Source of the DNA: Cryptomeria japonica
Lineage: Eukaryota > Streptophyta > Pinopsida > Cupressales > Cupressaceae
Assembly: GCF_030272615.1 (NCBI RefSeq)
Contig: NC_081407.1
Location: 269,068,575 to 269,132,574, forward strand
Length of the DNA stretch: 64,000 nucleotides
Direction: 5' to 3'
Shown here: positions 35,757 to 46,088 of the stretch, piece by piece
How the letters are laid out: every line of letters starts with the position of its first letter
How positions within the stretch are numbered: position 1 is the first letter of the stretch
Translations under genes and position numbers: made by a program
The notes under the pieces: generated by a model
Database searches by the model: none
The model's input: only the letters and a program-made list of their open reading frames with translations
What the model was told of the DNA's origin: nothing

Positions 35757-38195
35757 GACCCCATATGACTCCTAATGACACCATATGACCCCTTAGGGCA
35801 CCATATGATGTCCTAATGGGTCATATGGTGTCCTACGGGGTCATATGGTGTTCTAACACATGTGTGGCCCCTTATGACCCCTTATGACTGCATATGACCC
35901 CTAATGGCACCATATGACCCCTTAGGACACCATATGACCCCTTAGAACAATATGATGTCTTAAGGAGTCATATGGTGTCCTAACGAGTCATATGGTGTTC
36001 TAACACATGTGTAGTCCCTTCGGTCCTTATATGACCCTAACAATATGATATGACCCCTTAGGACATCATATGACCCCTTAGGACACCACATGACCCCTTA
36101 GGACAATATGATTTCCAAAGGGGTCATATGGTGTTCTAACACATGTGTGGCCCTTTAGGACCCCATATGACCCTCAATGACACCATATGACCACTCAAGA
36201 CACCATATGACCTGTAACGACACCATATTACCCCTTAGGACACTATATGACCCCTCAAGACACAATATCACTCATTAGGACATCATATGGTACCCTAAGT
36301 GTTCATACAGTGTCCTAAGGGGTTATATGGTATCGTTAGGGGTCATATGGGGTCCTAAGGGGCCACATATGTGTTAGATCACCATATGATCCCTTAGGAC
36401 ACCATATGGCCCCTTAGGACGTCATATGGTGTCCTAAGGGGTCATGTCATGTACTAGGATAAAAAGGGGTCATATGGTATCCTGAGGGGTCATATGGTGT
36501 TGTTAGGTGTCATAGGGTATCCTAAGGGATCATATGGTGTCGTTAGGGATCATATGGGGTCTTAAAGGGTCATATTGTGTCGTTAGGGGTCATATGGGGT
36601 CATATAGTGTCATTAGGGGTCATATGGGGTTCTAAGGGGCCAAACGTGTGATAGAACACCATATGACCCCTTAGGACGACATATGTTACTAAGGGTCATA
36701 TGTTATCCTAAGGGGTCATGTCGTGTACTAGGATGTTAAAAGGGATGATATGGTGTTGTTAGGGGTCATATGGTGTCCTAATAGGTGATATGGCATCTTG
36801 AGGGGTCATATAGTGTCCTAAGGGGTCATATGGTGTTGTGAGGAATCATATGGTATCCTAAGGGGTAATATGGTATCATTAGGGGTCATATGGGGTCTTA
36901 AGGAGCCATACATGTGTTAGAACACCATATGACCCCTTAGGACATCATATTGTCATAAGGGGTCATATTGTGTCCTAAGGGGTCATAAGGTGTCCTAAGG
37001 GGTCATGTTGTGTACCCAGATGTTAAAAGGGGTCATATGGTGTCCTAAGGGGTCATATAGTGTCCTAAGGGGTCATATGGTGTCCTGAAGGGTCATATAG
37101 TGTCCTAAGGTGTCATATGGTGTCTTAAGGGGCCACACATGTGTTAGAACACTATATGACTCCTTAGGACATCATATTATCCTAGGGGTTGATATGGTGT
37201 TTTAAGGTGTCATATGGTATCCTAAGGGTCATGTCATGTACTAGGATGTTAAAAGGGGTCATATGGTGTCTTGAGGAGTCATATGGTTTCCTAAGGGGTC
37301 ATATGGTATTGCTAGGGGTCATATGGGGTCCTAAGGGGTCGTATGGTGTCGTTAGCAATCATGTTTAGTCCTAAGGGGGCACACATGTGTTAGAACACCA
37401 TATGACCCCTTAGGAACTCATATTTGTCCTAAAGGGTCATATGGTGTCTTAAGGGGTCATATCATATACTAGGATGTTAAAATGGATCATATGGTATCCT
37501 AAGGGGTCATATAGTTACCTAAGGCATCATATGGTGTTCTGAGGGGTCATGTAGTGTCCTAAGGGGTCATATGGTGTCCTAAAGGTTCATATGATGTCAT
37601 TAGGGATCATATGGGGTCCTAAGGGGGGGCATGTGTGTTAGAACACCATATGACCCCTTAGGACACCATATGACCCATTAGGACTTCATATGGTCCTAAG
37701 GGGTTATAAGGTGTCCTAAGGGGTCATATGGGGTTCTAAGGGGCCACACATGTGTTAGAACACCATATGACCCCTTAGGGTGTCATATAGTGTCCTAAGT
37801 GGACATGTCGTACATACCGGGATGTTAAAAAGGGTCATATGGTGTCCTGAGGGGTCGTATGGGGTCCTAAGGGGCCACACATGTGTAAGAACACCATATG
37901 ACCCCTTAGGACAATATATGACCCCTTAAGGCATCATGCTGTCCTAAGGGGTTATATGGTGTCCTAAGGGGCCATGTCATACATACCAGGATGTTAAAAA
38001 GGGCCATATGGTGTCCTAAGGGGTCATATGAGGTCCTAAGGGGCCACACATGTGTTAGAACGCCATATGATCCCTTAGGACACCATATGATCCTTTAGTA
38101 CATCATATTATCCTAATGGGTCATATGGTGTCCTAAGGGATCATTTCATGTACTAGGATGTTAAAAGGGGTCATATGGTGTCTTGAGGGGTAAGT
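35757..38195. repeat. 20-bp satellite in alternating orientation, about 2.4 kb
   Basis: The unit is TCCTAAGGGGTCATATGGTG or its complement, repeated with about 80-95% similarity by eye. Blocks of one orientation switch to the other, mostly at the palindrome ACACATGTGT, which recurs about a dozen times. A second spacer, TACTAGGATGTTAAAA, recurs about eight times from 36450 to 38160 at irregular 160-340 bp spacing, giving a loose higher-order pattern. Each unit contains two near-palindromes, CATATG and CCTAAGG. No coding capacity is credible. Confidence 0.92.
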
Positions 38196-38221
38196 AGAGA
38201 GGTTTACGAAAAGAGCCAAGG

Positions 38222-38365
38222 ATGTATGAATAGAGAGAGAGGAAGAGAGAGAGGAAGAGGGGAGATAGTGACAAGTTTAGAGGGGGAAAATAGATAAAGA
38301 GAGGTGGAGAGGAAAGGAGATAGAGGTAGGTGAGATATACAAAAGTGGAGGGGAGAGTTGGAGGG
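38222..38365. repeat. Inverted-repeat arm B, pairs with 38736-38871
   Basis: Its complement matches 38736-38871, including CTCTCCACCTCTCT, CTATTTTCCCCCTCT and CACTATCTCCC. It lies just inside arm A' (38383-38540), so two inverted repeats interlock here. Confidence 0.8.
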
Positions 38366-38382
38366 AGCAAGAGAAGGATAGT

Positions 38383-38540
38383 TATTCAAAGAGAGGGAGG
38401 GAAGGAGAGGTGCTCTTTACTCCACCTCTCTATCAAGTACCCATCTATCTATACTCTATATCTCCCCTCTCCCTTTATGTATTTATCTCTTCTCTCTCTA
38501 TGGGTATCTATCTTCCATCATGTTCTCTTTATCTCCCCTC
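38383..38540. repeat. Inverted-repeat arm A' (pyrimidine-rich)
   Basis: It pairs with 35590-35745 as described there. The boundary with arm B is only 17 bases away. Confidence 0.85.
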
Positions 38541-39227
38541 ACCCTCTCTCTATCTACCTCTATGTTCATTCCTATCTACTTTTATCTCCCCTAATTATCT
38601 ATCTTCTTCCCTCCATTCTATATTTATCTCACCCCTCTCTCTCTCTCTCCCTCCTTCCATCTCCATACTCCCTCTCTAGCTACTTATCTCTATCTATCCA
38701 GGATCTCTCTTTAAATACCTCTCCTTCTCTCACTCCAAGTCTCCCCTCCATTTTTGTATATATCACCTATCTCTATATCTCTCCTTCCCTCTCCACCTCT
38801 CTCTATCTATTTTCCCCCTCTCAACTTATCACTATCTCCCATCTTCCTCTCTCTTTCTCTCTATATATATCCCTCCCTAAAAGATGTCTATTTCTATATT
38901 TTGCTCTATCTCCCAAACCTTCCCTTACCACTTCTATCAATCTCACTCTCTCCCCACTCTCTCTCTATTACCTTTTTTCTCAACCCCCCATCTTTCTCTC
39001 TCCCTACCTATATATCTACCTCTCTCTCTTTTCATTTCTCTCTACTTATCGATATCTACCTACCTTTTTGCACTCCCCCCATAAAATATTTATCTAAATA
39101 CCTAGAGAGAGTAAGAGAGAGGCCCAAAGAGAAGGAGAAATATATAGATAGGTTAGATAGATAGAAGTAGAGGTGATATTTGGAGAGAGAGAGAGCGAGA
39201 GTAGTATGAAGGGAAGGAGGGAGAGAG
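38541..39227. repeat. CT-rich low-complexity DNA with arm B' (38736-38871)
   Basis: The plus strand is largely C and T in runs such as CTCTCTCTC and TATCTATC, switching to GA-rich near 39100. Open frames here encode Ser/Leu/Tyr/Pro strings and are composition artefacts. The copia element at 39233 inserted at its right end. Confidence 0.8.
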
Positions 39228-39232
39228 TTAGG

Positions 39233-39657
39233 TGTTGAAATGTGGCAATTGATTAGCAAACTACTGTACACTTAGCATGTATTGTTGTCAGGGTTTGAGG
39301 CCGGGCCCCGGGTGGGGGTTCGAGGGCAGCACCCCCCGAGAAATTTTTTTTTGCCATTTTTCGTTGATGAAAACCGACATTGTAATAAAACCCTAAAAAG
39401 GCCGACTTTGTTTGTTGCCCTAAAAATGCATGTTATAGGCGGTTGGGATGCTTAAGGCATTGTAAGGTTGATGTACTATTTTTGCTGGATAATAAGAAAG
39501 ATTGGACGGCTGTGTATGGTGGACGTAACCCATTCTGGGTGAACCACGTTAAATCTCTATGTTATCTGTGTCCTGTTTTATTTCTTTATCTTTCGTATTT
39601 AAATCTACATATAATTGTTAGTTCATATTTGCTTCGGATCTACTTGAAACCCTAACA
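39233..39657 (+). repeat. Copia 5' LTR, 425 bp
   Basis: It pairs with 43781-44183. Relative to that LTR it carries an extra stretch of about 27 bases near 39399-39425 and many C-to-T or G-to-A differences in its first 110 bases, while the remaining 300 bases are almost identical. Confidence 0.95.
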
Positions 39658-39659
39658 AT

Positions 39660-39671
39660 TGGTATCAGAGC
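39660..39671 (+). other. Primer binding site, initiator tRNA-Met
   Basis: TGGTATCAGAGC starts two bases after the 5' LTR end and is complementary to the 3' end of initiator tRNA-Met. Confidence 0.95.
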
Positions 39672-39717
39672 AAGGTTTTCTGTAAATTGGCAGGACTTTC
39701 AGATTTGAGTGGGAGCA

Positions 39718-42700
39718 ATGGAGGATTCCAAATTCAAGGTCAAAAATTTTAATGACCAGAATTATCAGTTATGAAAAATACAGATGGAGGATTACTTGTA
39801 TCAAAAGGATTTGTGGCGGCCATTGGAAGGAAAGGCAAATAAACCGACCACAATATCAGATGAAGAGTGGGACATTTTAGATAGAAAGGCACTGGGATCC
39901 ATTCGATTGTGCCTTGCGTCATCTGTAGCATTCAATATAACAGAAGCAAAAACGACTATAGATTTGATGGCAACATTGGCTAAGTTGTATGAGAAACCCT
40001 CATCTTCGAATAAGGTATTTCTTATGAAGCATTTGTTTAATTTAAAAATGAGTGAGGGAGGATCTGTAGCGGAGCACTTAAATGAATTTAATACAATTAC
40101 CAGTCAATTGTCTTCGGTAAACATTACCTTTGCAGAAGAGGTTAGGGCTCTCTTGATTTTATGTTCTTTGCCAGAAAGCTGGAATAGCTTGGTTATGGCT
40201 GTAAGTAACTCTGTCTCTGGTAAAAATACTTTGGTATTTGATGATATTGTTGGTGTTATCCTAAGCGAGGAAATGCGAAGGAAAAGCACAGGTGAGACTT
40301 CAACATCATCAGGTAGTGTTTTGAATGTGGAGAACAGAGGAAGATCAAAGGAAAGAGGAAAAGGCCCTGGGAATGAGAAGTCACGAGGGAAGTCAAAGAA
40401 AGGACGCTCTCAATCTAGAGGAAAGAAAGATTGTTGGTATTGCGGAAAGCCTGGTCATCTAAAGAAAGACTGTTGGTCTCGAAAAAACAAAGAAGGAGAC
40501 AAAAATGAAAATGATAGTAAGGAAACTAATATTGCAAGTAATACTTTACAAGATGCTTTAATCTTATGTTTGGATAATGTTAATGATTCTTGGGTAATAG
40601 ATTCTGGGGCTTCATTTCATGCTCCACCTCATAGAAAATATTTTCTAGATTATGTTCAAGGTGATTTTGGACAGGTATATTTGGGTGATGATGAGCCCTG
40701 TCAAATTGTTGGAAAAGGAAAGATAAAGATCAAGTTGTAGAATGGTAATGACTGGTTTCTGCAGGAGGTAAGACATGTTCCTAATTTAAGAAGAAATTTA
40801 ATTTCTGCAGGGCAACTAGGTAGTGAAGGTTGCATAGTTACCTTCTCAGACAGTGTGTGGAAGGTCACTAAAGGATCATTAGTAGTAGTTAAAGGTGTGA
40901 AGGTAGGCACATTATATCTATGTACTGGTAACACTTACTCTACCTTAGCTGCTATAGATAAAGTTACTGTAGGGACAACAACAATAAATGTTGCAAGAAC
41001 AAATTCGATAATGTGGCACCATAAGCTTGGGCACATGAGTGAGAAAGGGATGAAAATCCTTCACTCCAAAAATCTATTGCCAGGACTAAAGAAGATTGAT
41101 TTAGAGTTCTGTGAAAACTGTGTTTATGGTAAACAAAAAAGAGTCAAATTTCTCAAGGTTGGGAAAGAGAAGAAGAGTGAGAAGTTAGAGCTTGTACATT
41201 CAGATGTATGGGGACCGGCTCAGGTATCATCTCTTGGCGGCTCTTGTTATTATGTTATTTTTATTGATGACTCAACCAAAAAAACATGGGTATATTTCCT
41301 AAAACAAAAATCAGATGTTTTTGAAACTTTTAAGAAATGGAAAGCTTTGGTTGAGAATGAGACAGGAAAAAAGTTGAAGTGTCTCAGATCGGATAATGGA
41401 GGTGAGTATTGCAGCAAAACATTTGAAGATTACTGTTCCTTAAATGGGATTCGAAAGCAAAAGATAGTTCTAGGAACTCCACAGGAAAATGGTGTGTCAG
41501 AGAGAATGAATAGGACTATCATGGAACGTGCGAGGAGCATGAGATTGCATGCTGGATTGCCCTTACATTTTTGGGTAGATGTTGTACATACTACTATCTA
41601 TTTGATAAATAGAGGACCTTCAACCCCTTTGGATGGTGGTATTCCAGAGGAGGCATGGACTAGTAAAAAGGTAAATTATTATTTTCTAAAAACTTTTGGT
41701 TGCGAAGCTTTTGTCCATGTTGATAAAGAAAACAGAACCAAGCTTGATGCTAAATCTCAGAAATGTACCTTCATTGGATATGGGATAGATGAATATGGCT
41801 ATCAGTTATGGGATTTTGAAAATAAGAAAATAATTAGAAGCAGGGATGTTATATTCAATGAGAAGGTTATGTATAAAGAACAGATGCAGGAAAAGAAGCA
41901 TGAACAAGACAAACAAGAATATGTGGTGTTGGATGAGATTCCTGAAAATGAAATGCCACAGGTACCTGATGCTCAGCAACAACAGATTGTCCCAAAAACT
42001 CCTGCAAGTGTTAGACGTTCTACAAGGACAAGTAGACCCCCTGAAAGATTTTCTCCTTCTTTGTATTCTATTTTATTAATGGATTCTGGTGAACCAGAAG
42101 AATATGAAGAAGCAATGCAGGTAGATGCCAAACAACAGTGGGAGCTAGGCATGAAAGAGGAGATGGACTCCTTGATGAAAAATAAGACTTGGGACTTTGT
42201 CCCTTTACCTGCAGAAAAAAGAGTCTTGCCTAACAAATGGGTTTATCGGCTAAAGGAGGAGGAAGGAGGTTAGAAAAGATATAAGGCTAGACTTGTGGTA
42301 AAGGGTTTTGCACAGAAAAAAGGTATAGATTATGATGAAATATTTTCTCCAGTTGTAAAAATGACTTCAATTAGAACTGTACTTAGTCTTGTGGTTGCAG
42401 ATGATTTACATCTTGAACAATTAGATGTCAAAACAGCTTTTCTCCATGGAGATTTGGAGGAGGAAATTTACATGTTGCAACCACAGGGATATGATGTCAA
42501 AGGTAAGGAGAACTTGGTGTGCAGGTTGAAGAAAAGTCTGTATGGCCTAAAGCAAGCACCCTGACAATGGTATTTAAAATTTGATAGTTTCATGGCTAAA
42601 CACGGTTATCATAGATGTCATTCTGATCATTGTGTATATTTTAAGAGATTTGATAATGGCAATTATATTATCCTGTTGCTTTAGGTTGACGACATGCTTG

Positions 42701-43644
42701 TTGCTGGGTCTAACATGCAACATATAAATGATCTTAAATAGAAATTAGCCAGGTCATTTGCTATGAAGGATTTGGGTGCAGCTAAGCAAATTCTCGGTAT
42801 GAGGATTACACAGGACAGGAAAAATAGAACCTTGAATTTGTCCCAAAGTGAGTATATAAAGAAGGTGTTGAAAAGATTTAACATGCAGGATGCAAAAGCA
42901 GTTAGTACACCTTTGGCTAGTCATTTCAAATTGACTAAGGAGATGTGCCCAAAGGCACAGGAGGAGGTTAATAAAATGTCTAACATCCCGTATTCATCAG
43001 TTGTTGGCAGTCTGATGTATGCAATGGTATGCACAAGGCCAGATATTGCACATGCAGTGGGAGTCGTGAGCAAGTTTATGAGTAATCCGAGTATGGAACA
43101 TTGGAATGCTGTGAAATGGATTCTTCGGTATTTGAAAGGAACTACTATGAAGGCATTATGTTTCAAAGGATCTAATGTTGCTCTAAGTGGATTTGTTGAC
43201 TCTGATCTAGCGGGTGATATTGATTCACGGAGGAGTACTACAGGGTATGTTTTTACTATAGGGGGAACTGCAGTCAATTGGATTTCTAGGCTACAAAAGG
43301 TTGTTGCACTTTCAACCACTGAAGCTGAGTATGTTGCTGCTACTGGAGCCAACAAGGAGATGATTTGGTTGCAATGTTTTCTGAAGGAATTGGGTCAGAC
43401 ACAAGAGGATAGCCCATTGTATACTGATAGCCAGAGTGCCATTCATCTTGCAAAGAACTCTGCTTTTCATTCAAGGACAAAGCACATTCAGCTCAGGTAC
43501 CACTTCATCCGAACTGTTTTGGAGGAGGGTCAGTTACGGCTTGAGAAGATTCACACAAGTGAGAATCCTGTCGATATGTTCACAAAGGCAATTCCACAGG
43601 AGAAGTTGATTTCTTCATCAGTTTCTGTTGGTCTTCTTGATTGA
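39718..43644 (+). pseudogene. Copia gag-pol polyprotein with six premature stops
   Basis: A single frame of 1309 codons from the ATG at 39718 to the TGA at 43642. Gag occupies roughly the first 280 codons, with a zinc knuckle C-x2-C-x4-H-x4-C at 40432-40473. The aspartic protease motif D-S-G-A is at 40600-40611. Integrase follows: H-x4-H and C-x2-C zinc finger at about 41010-41130, then the D, D-N-G-G-E and Q-E-N-G-V-S-E catalytic region. Reverse transcriptase starts near 42120; its catalytic V-D-D is at 42685, but the tyrosine before it is now a stop. RNase H shows D-S-D-L-A and T-E-A-E-Y-V-A. Stops lie at 39772 (TGA), 40738, 42271 (TAG), 42562 (TGA), 42682 and 42739 (TAG). Several fit single C-to-T or G-to-A changes (for example a Trp codon at 39772 and an Arg codon at 42562). 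Confidence 0.93.
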
Positions 43645-43723
43645 TAATTGTGGAATTTATACCAGTCAAGTCCTAGTGTTTTATCCAGCGGATGTTGCAT
43701 GTACAGTGGTGTCGTGTAGTATT

Positions 43724-43785
43724 AGTCTCCAAGTGGGAGATTGTTTGGTGTGGAGCTTGATCAGTCTCCAAGTGGGAGATTGTTG
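43724..43785 (+). repeat. Duplicated polypurine-tract region of the copia element
   Basis: AGTCTCCAAGTGGGAGATTG occurs at 43724 and again at 43763, a 39-bp period. Only the second is followed directly by the 3' LTR (TGTTGAAATG at 43781); the first is followed by TTTGGTG. The second is therefore the functional tract. Confidence 0.85.
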
Positions 43786-44183
43786 AAATGTGGCGACTGA
43801 TCAGCAAAGTACTGTACACTCAGCACGTATCCTCGTCGGGGTCTGGGGTCGAGCAGGGCCCCGGGTGGGGGTTTGGGGGCGACAGCCCCTGAGAAATTTT
43901 TTTTTGCCATTTTTCGTTGATGAAAACCGACATTGTAATAAAACCCTAAAAAGGCATGTTATAAGAAGTTGGGATGCTTAAGGCATTGTAAGGTTGATGT
44001 ACTATTTTTGCTAGATAATAAGAAAGATTGGACGGCTGTGTATGGTGGGCGTAACCCATTCTGGGTGAACCACGTTAAATCTCTGTGTTATCTGTGTCCT
44101 GTTTTATTTTTTTATCTTTCGTATTTAAATCTGCATATAATTGTTAGTTCATATTTGCTTCAGATCTACTTGAAACCCTAACA
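43781..44183 (+). repeat. Copia 3' LTR, 403 bp
   Basis: It starts TGTTGAAATG and ends CCCTAACA, followed by the target duplication TTAGG. Confidence 0.95.
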
Positions 44184-44188
44184 TTAGG

Positions 44189-44407
44189 GGAGTTAAAAGT
44201 AGTGAGGGGTGAAAAGAGTGGTAGGTAGAGGGAAGATACAGAGTGTGAGATAAAGAAAAATAGATAGGGAAGGGAGGAGGGAGGAAGCAAGAAAGACAAA
44301 AGTAGAGAGCAAGATTTATGAAGATGAATAGAGCTAGGGTGGAAGAGAAGAAGAGGTATGTAGAGAGAGAGAGAGGGGGGGAAGATAGATAAGTAAAGGC
44401 AGAGCAT

Positions 44408-44476
<69 letters not shown>

Positions 44477-44612
44477 GGATGGGGATAGAGAGGTGAGATA
44501 TAGAGGATAGAATGTATGTCACATATTTAGGGAATAGAAGGGAGATATAAAGAAGGGTGAGAGAGATAGGTTTAAATCTTGGAGGAGAGGAAAGAATGAG
44601 ATAGATAGATGG

Positions 44613-44653
<41 letters not shown>

Positions 44654-44860
44654 GTGATTTCTGAAATTTGATTATGTTTGAGAAATTATAAGATCTAAAG
44701 CTTAGGGAGAGAGGAGAGAGTGAGATAGAGAAAGGTGAAGGGAGGATGAGAGAGATAGGAAAATAGATAGGTCTAGAGCGTAGGGGAGACAAAGAGAGTG
44801 AGATACAGAGATAGCAAGTGAATGATGATACAAGCCCACTGATTATAGAAATTTGACTGT
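44189..44860. repeat. GA-rich low-complexity DNA with (GA)n tracts
   Basis: Continuation of the purine-rich tract split by the copia element. Pure (AG)n runs occupy about 44409-44470 and 44612-44650. The 200-codon minus-strand open frame here is a Ser/Leu string made by the repeat. Confidence 0.85.
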
Positions 44861-44942
44861 CTGAAAAATTATAAGATCTCCTAAAATCTAGAATCTGCAT
44901 TAGGACTCCTAGAGATTTGAAACCACTCTTTAACATCTTGAC

Positions 44943-45009
44943 AATATATACATAAAATATAACTTAAAGTATAAGTTTTATACTTAAATTTTATATTTTA
45001 TGTATATAT
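44943..45009. repeat. AT-rich palindrome (hairpin of about 30 bp arms)
   Basis: AATATATACATAAAATATAA at the left mirrors TTATATTTTATGTATATAT at the right, with AAGTATAA and TTATACTT meeting in the centre. The two arms have few mismatches and no real loop. It could be a tiny foldback element. Confidence 0.7.
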
Positions 45010-46080
45010 CCTGCTGAAAAACCAAATGGAATGCTAAATGAATTGCATACAACTCCATATTGCTAATTTGACTTTATGTAAGAAAAACCCGTACGCATTT
45101 TTTCTTACTAAACATAACGCGTACGCGTTTTTTCTTACTAAACATAGTGTTTACATATTTTGTCTTTTCAAAAACTCATACACATTTTTAATTTTTAAAA
45201 ACATGAATGCATTTTGGCTTGATTATATGAGCCTTAACATGAACGGGTTATTTAAATTTAAAAATAACTCGTACGCGTTAGTAGTTTTTAGATGTTTTTT
45301 TTAGAGGGTGTCCACCTTTTTGCACACCATCTTGGTGCACTTACCCATAGAGACCTCCAAATATTAATTGCATACAACTTAGATAGACTTAGGATTTGAA
45401 GACATTAGGAAAAAGTAGACAAGACTCCTCTAGACTCCCAACACTCTCCAATAATCTTACAAAATCATGGAGCATCATTTGTTCCTAAATTTGTGGGCAA
45501 AGTATCGATTTCATGCAAGCTCTAGTTACACACTACACTACTTTATCTTTCTCCAACAAAGATAAATCAATATTCTATAGAACTCAAATGTAATTGCATG
45601 ATTATAGCATGTTATGCATAAAAAGAAGAATGATTTGGTTGACTAGAATGAAAAATAATTCCTTCATTCATGTTGATAACTTGACGACTTCCTAAAATCA
45701 AGCGTCCAGAAATTGTGAAAAACCTTGTCTTAGTAAAACAATGATATCTCCTTTGTTTTTTAACAAAATACAAAACTTCAATATAAAATAAAAACTAGAA
45801 GGGTAAAATCACAATGTTGTGTCGCACTTTTATAAAGGCACCGGACAACATAACTAAAACTGTTTAACTTCGACCGCATAAAAGTGACATTTCTAAATTG
45901 AATTTTGAAATGATGTAAATTGATCAAATGTAGAAATATTAATGAAATTTATGTATGTTATTTTAAAAAAAATTTAGAAAAAAAATTGATATTTTTTTAG
46001 TAAATTCAAAGACAAATTTTTCATTGCTAAAAAATACTGAAAACCAGGGGTTCTAGTCGGCGCCACCAAAAAAAAAGAAA
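45010..46080. other. Non-coding DNA with a 30-bp tandem repeat
   Basis: A 30-bp unit starting GTACGC and containing TTTTTTCTTACTAAACAT repeats at 45091-45120 and 45121-45150, then decays to about 45290 with GTACGCG again at 45271. The open frame at 45038-45304 simply translates this repeat. The rest is AT-rich and unassigned. Confidence 0.6.
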
Positions 46081-46088
46081 ACTGTCAA

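Larger units (their letters stand above)
39233..44183 (+). mobile_element. Ty1/copia LTR retrotransposon (Tork/Tnt1-like), full length, inactive
   Basis: Both ends are intact: LTRs begin TGTTG and end TAACA, and the direct repeat TTAGG flanks the element (39228-39232 and 44184-44188). Primer site, gag-pol and polypurine tract are all in order over 4951 bp. It sits in GA/CT-rich low-complexity DNA. Six in-frame stops, and no frameshift, inactivate the polyprotein. The lineage call rests on the Gag motif F-L-M-K-H-L-F-N-L-K-M and the overall order protease, integrase, reverse transcriptase, RNase H. Confidence 0.95.

Noticed and set aside
35757-38195. CRISPR-like array
   Set aside because: Units are contiguous 20-mers in both orientations without unique spacers, in a eukaryotic context; it is a satellite.
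38161-39271. Open frames up to 255 codons rich in Ser, Leu, Tyr and Pro
   Set aside because: They translate CT-rich low-complexity DNA; several overlap on both strands.
39443-39655. 70-codon frame in the copia 5' LTR, repeated at 43969-44181
   Set aside because: It is present in both LTRs only because they are copies; no recognisable protein and no role for such a frame in copia elements.
44334-44936. 200-codon minus-strand frame with Ser-Leu repeats
   Set aside because: Produced by (GA)n tracts.
45010-46088. 5' LTR of the gypsy element at 46089-50548
   Set aside because: No segment here matches the region after 50548, and no primer site for initiator tRNA-Met is found.
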